From: JBBIJR01 sp037445875 | GTDB taxonomy: Bacteria; CLD3; SB21 | Assembly: GCA_037445875.1 (NCBI GenBank) | Contig: JBBIJR010000078.1 | Coordinates: forward strand, 1 to 15,247 | Reading direction: 5' to 3' | DNA length: 15,247 nt | Part shown: positions 15,083 to 15,247 of the stretch, piece by piece | How positions within the stretch are numbered: position 1 is the first letter of the stretch | Layout: each line of letters begins with the position of its first letter | Program-made: the position numbers and the translations under genes | Notes under the pieces: generated by a model | The model's database searches: none | Told to the model about the DNA's origin: nothing | What the model saw: the letters and a program-made list of their open reading frames with translations, nothing else

Positions 15083-15247
15083 ATGAGCCGAAGAAAAACG
15101 TGGAAGAAGTTCCTCACGCTTCTGGCATTGAGCAGTGCCGCGGGAGCGTTGTACCTGAATCCTGATCTCCGGCGAACCCTCGTACCGGACGCCGACGAAG
15201 CGGTCATCACCAGGGTCGTCGACGGGGATACGTTCGAAATCTCGTAT
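15083..15247 (+). CDS. Thermonuclease (SNase)-like protein, N-terminal part only
   Basis: The first 55 codons of a gene cut by the right edge. A basic N-terminus (residues 1-9, RRKTWKK) and a hydrophobic stretch (about 10-25) indicate a signal peptide or membrane anchor. After a short charged spacer, ITRVVDGDTFEI (residues 42-53) is the opening strand of the staphylococcal nuclease-like fold; the VDGDT aspartates contribute to calcium binding. The catalytic Arg/Glu residues lie beyond the window. The start has only a weak GGGA upstream, and a TTG at 15062 is a less likely alternative. Divergent from the DUF1257 gene. Confidence 0.7.
   Translation, partial: MSRRKTWKKFLTLLALSSAAGALYLNPDLRRTLVPDADEAVITRVVDGDTFEISY

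Overview
The window reads as bacterial DNA from a diderm (two-membrane) organism. Genes are preceded by strong AGGAGG-type ribosome binding sites, several products carry Sec signal peptides, and one is a lipoprotein. Base composition is moderately GC-rich. The mix of LPP20-type envelope proteins, an exported CHAT protein, an archaeal-type HMG-CoA synthase and a DUF1257/DUF2997 pair suggests an uncultured or poorly characterised lineage. The sequence alone does not fix the phylum. There is no sign of a phage, insertion sequence, CRISPR array, rRNA or tRNA.

Layout. (1) Positions 1-1003, minus strand: the start of a YghO-like GNAT acyltransferase, cut by the left edge. It is separated by a divergent, AT-rich promoter region from (2) positions 1299-8072, plus strand: four genes for exported proteins. 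Three carry LPP20-like domains in a 3, 2, 1 series (512 aa with three, 725 aa with two plus extra modules, 198 aa lipoprotein with one). The fourth is a secreted TPR-coiled coil-CHAT protein with an intact His/Cys dyad. A hairpin terminator follows. (3) Positions 8199-9587, plus strand: an exported protein with a TolB/FlgO-like N-terminus and a TPR array. (4) Positions 9633-14181, minus strand: archaeal-type HMG-CoA synthase, SCPx-type thiolase, DUF35 OB-fold protein and an AtuA-family protein. (5) Positions 14358-14931, minus strand: a DUF2997/DUF1257 pair one base apart. (6) Positions 15083-15247, plus strand: the start of a membrane-anchored or exported thermonuclease-like protein, cut by the right edge.

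How the genes may work together. Block 2-3 looks like an envelope module. LPP20 (FlgP-like), TolB/FlgO-like and CsgG/FlgT-like domains resemble the parts list of outer-membrane collar structures, but here they sit next to an exported caspase-like CHAT protein and no flagellar gene is visible. Block 4 matches the archaeal gene set whose products form a thiolase/HMG-CoA synthase/DUF35 complex making HMG-CoA from acetyl-CoA. Here it is extended by AtuA, and its DUF35 subunit has lost all four zinc-ribbon cysteines. No HMG-CoA reductase or later mevalonate gene is in view, so whether the HMG-CoA feeds isoprenoid synthesis or another acyl-CoA route cannot be decided from this window.
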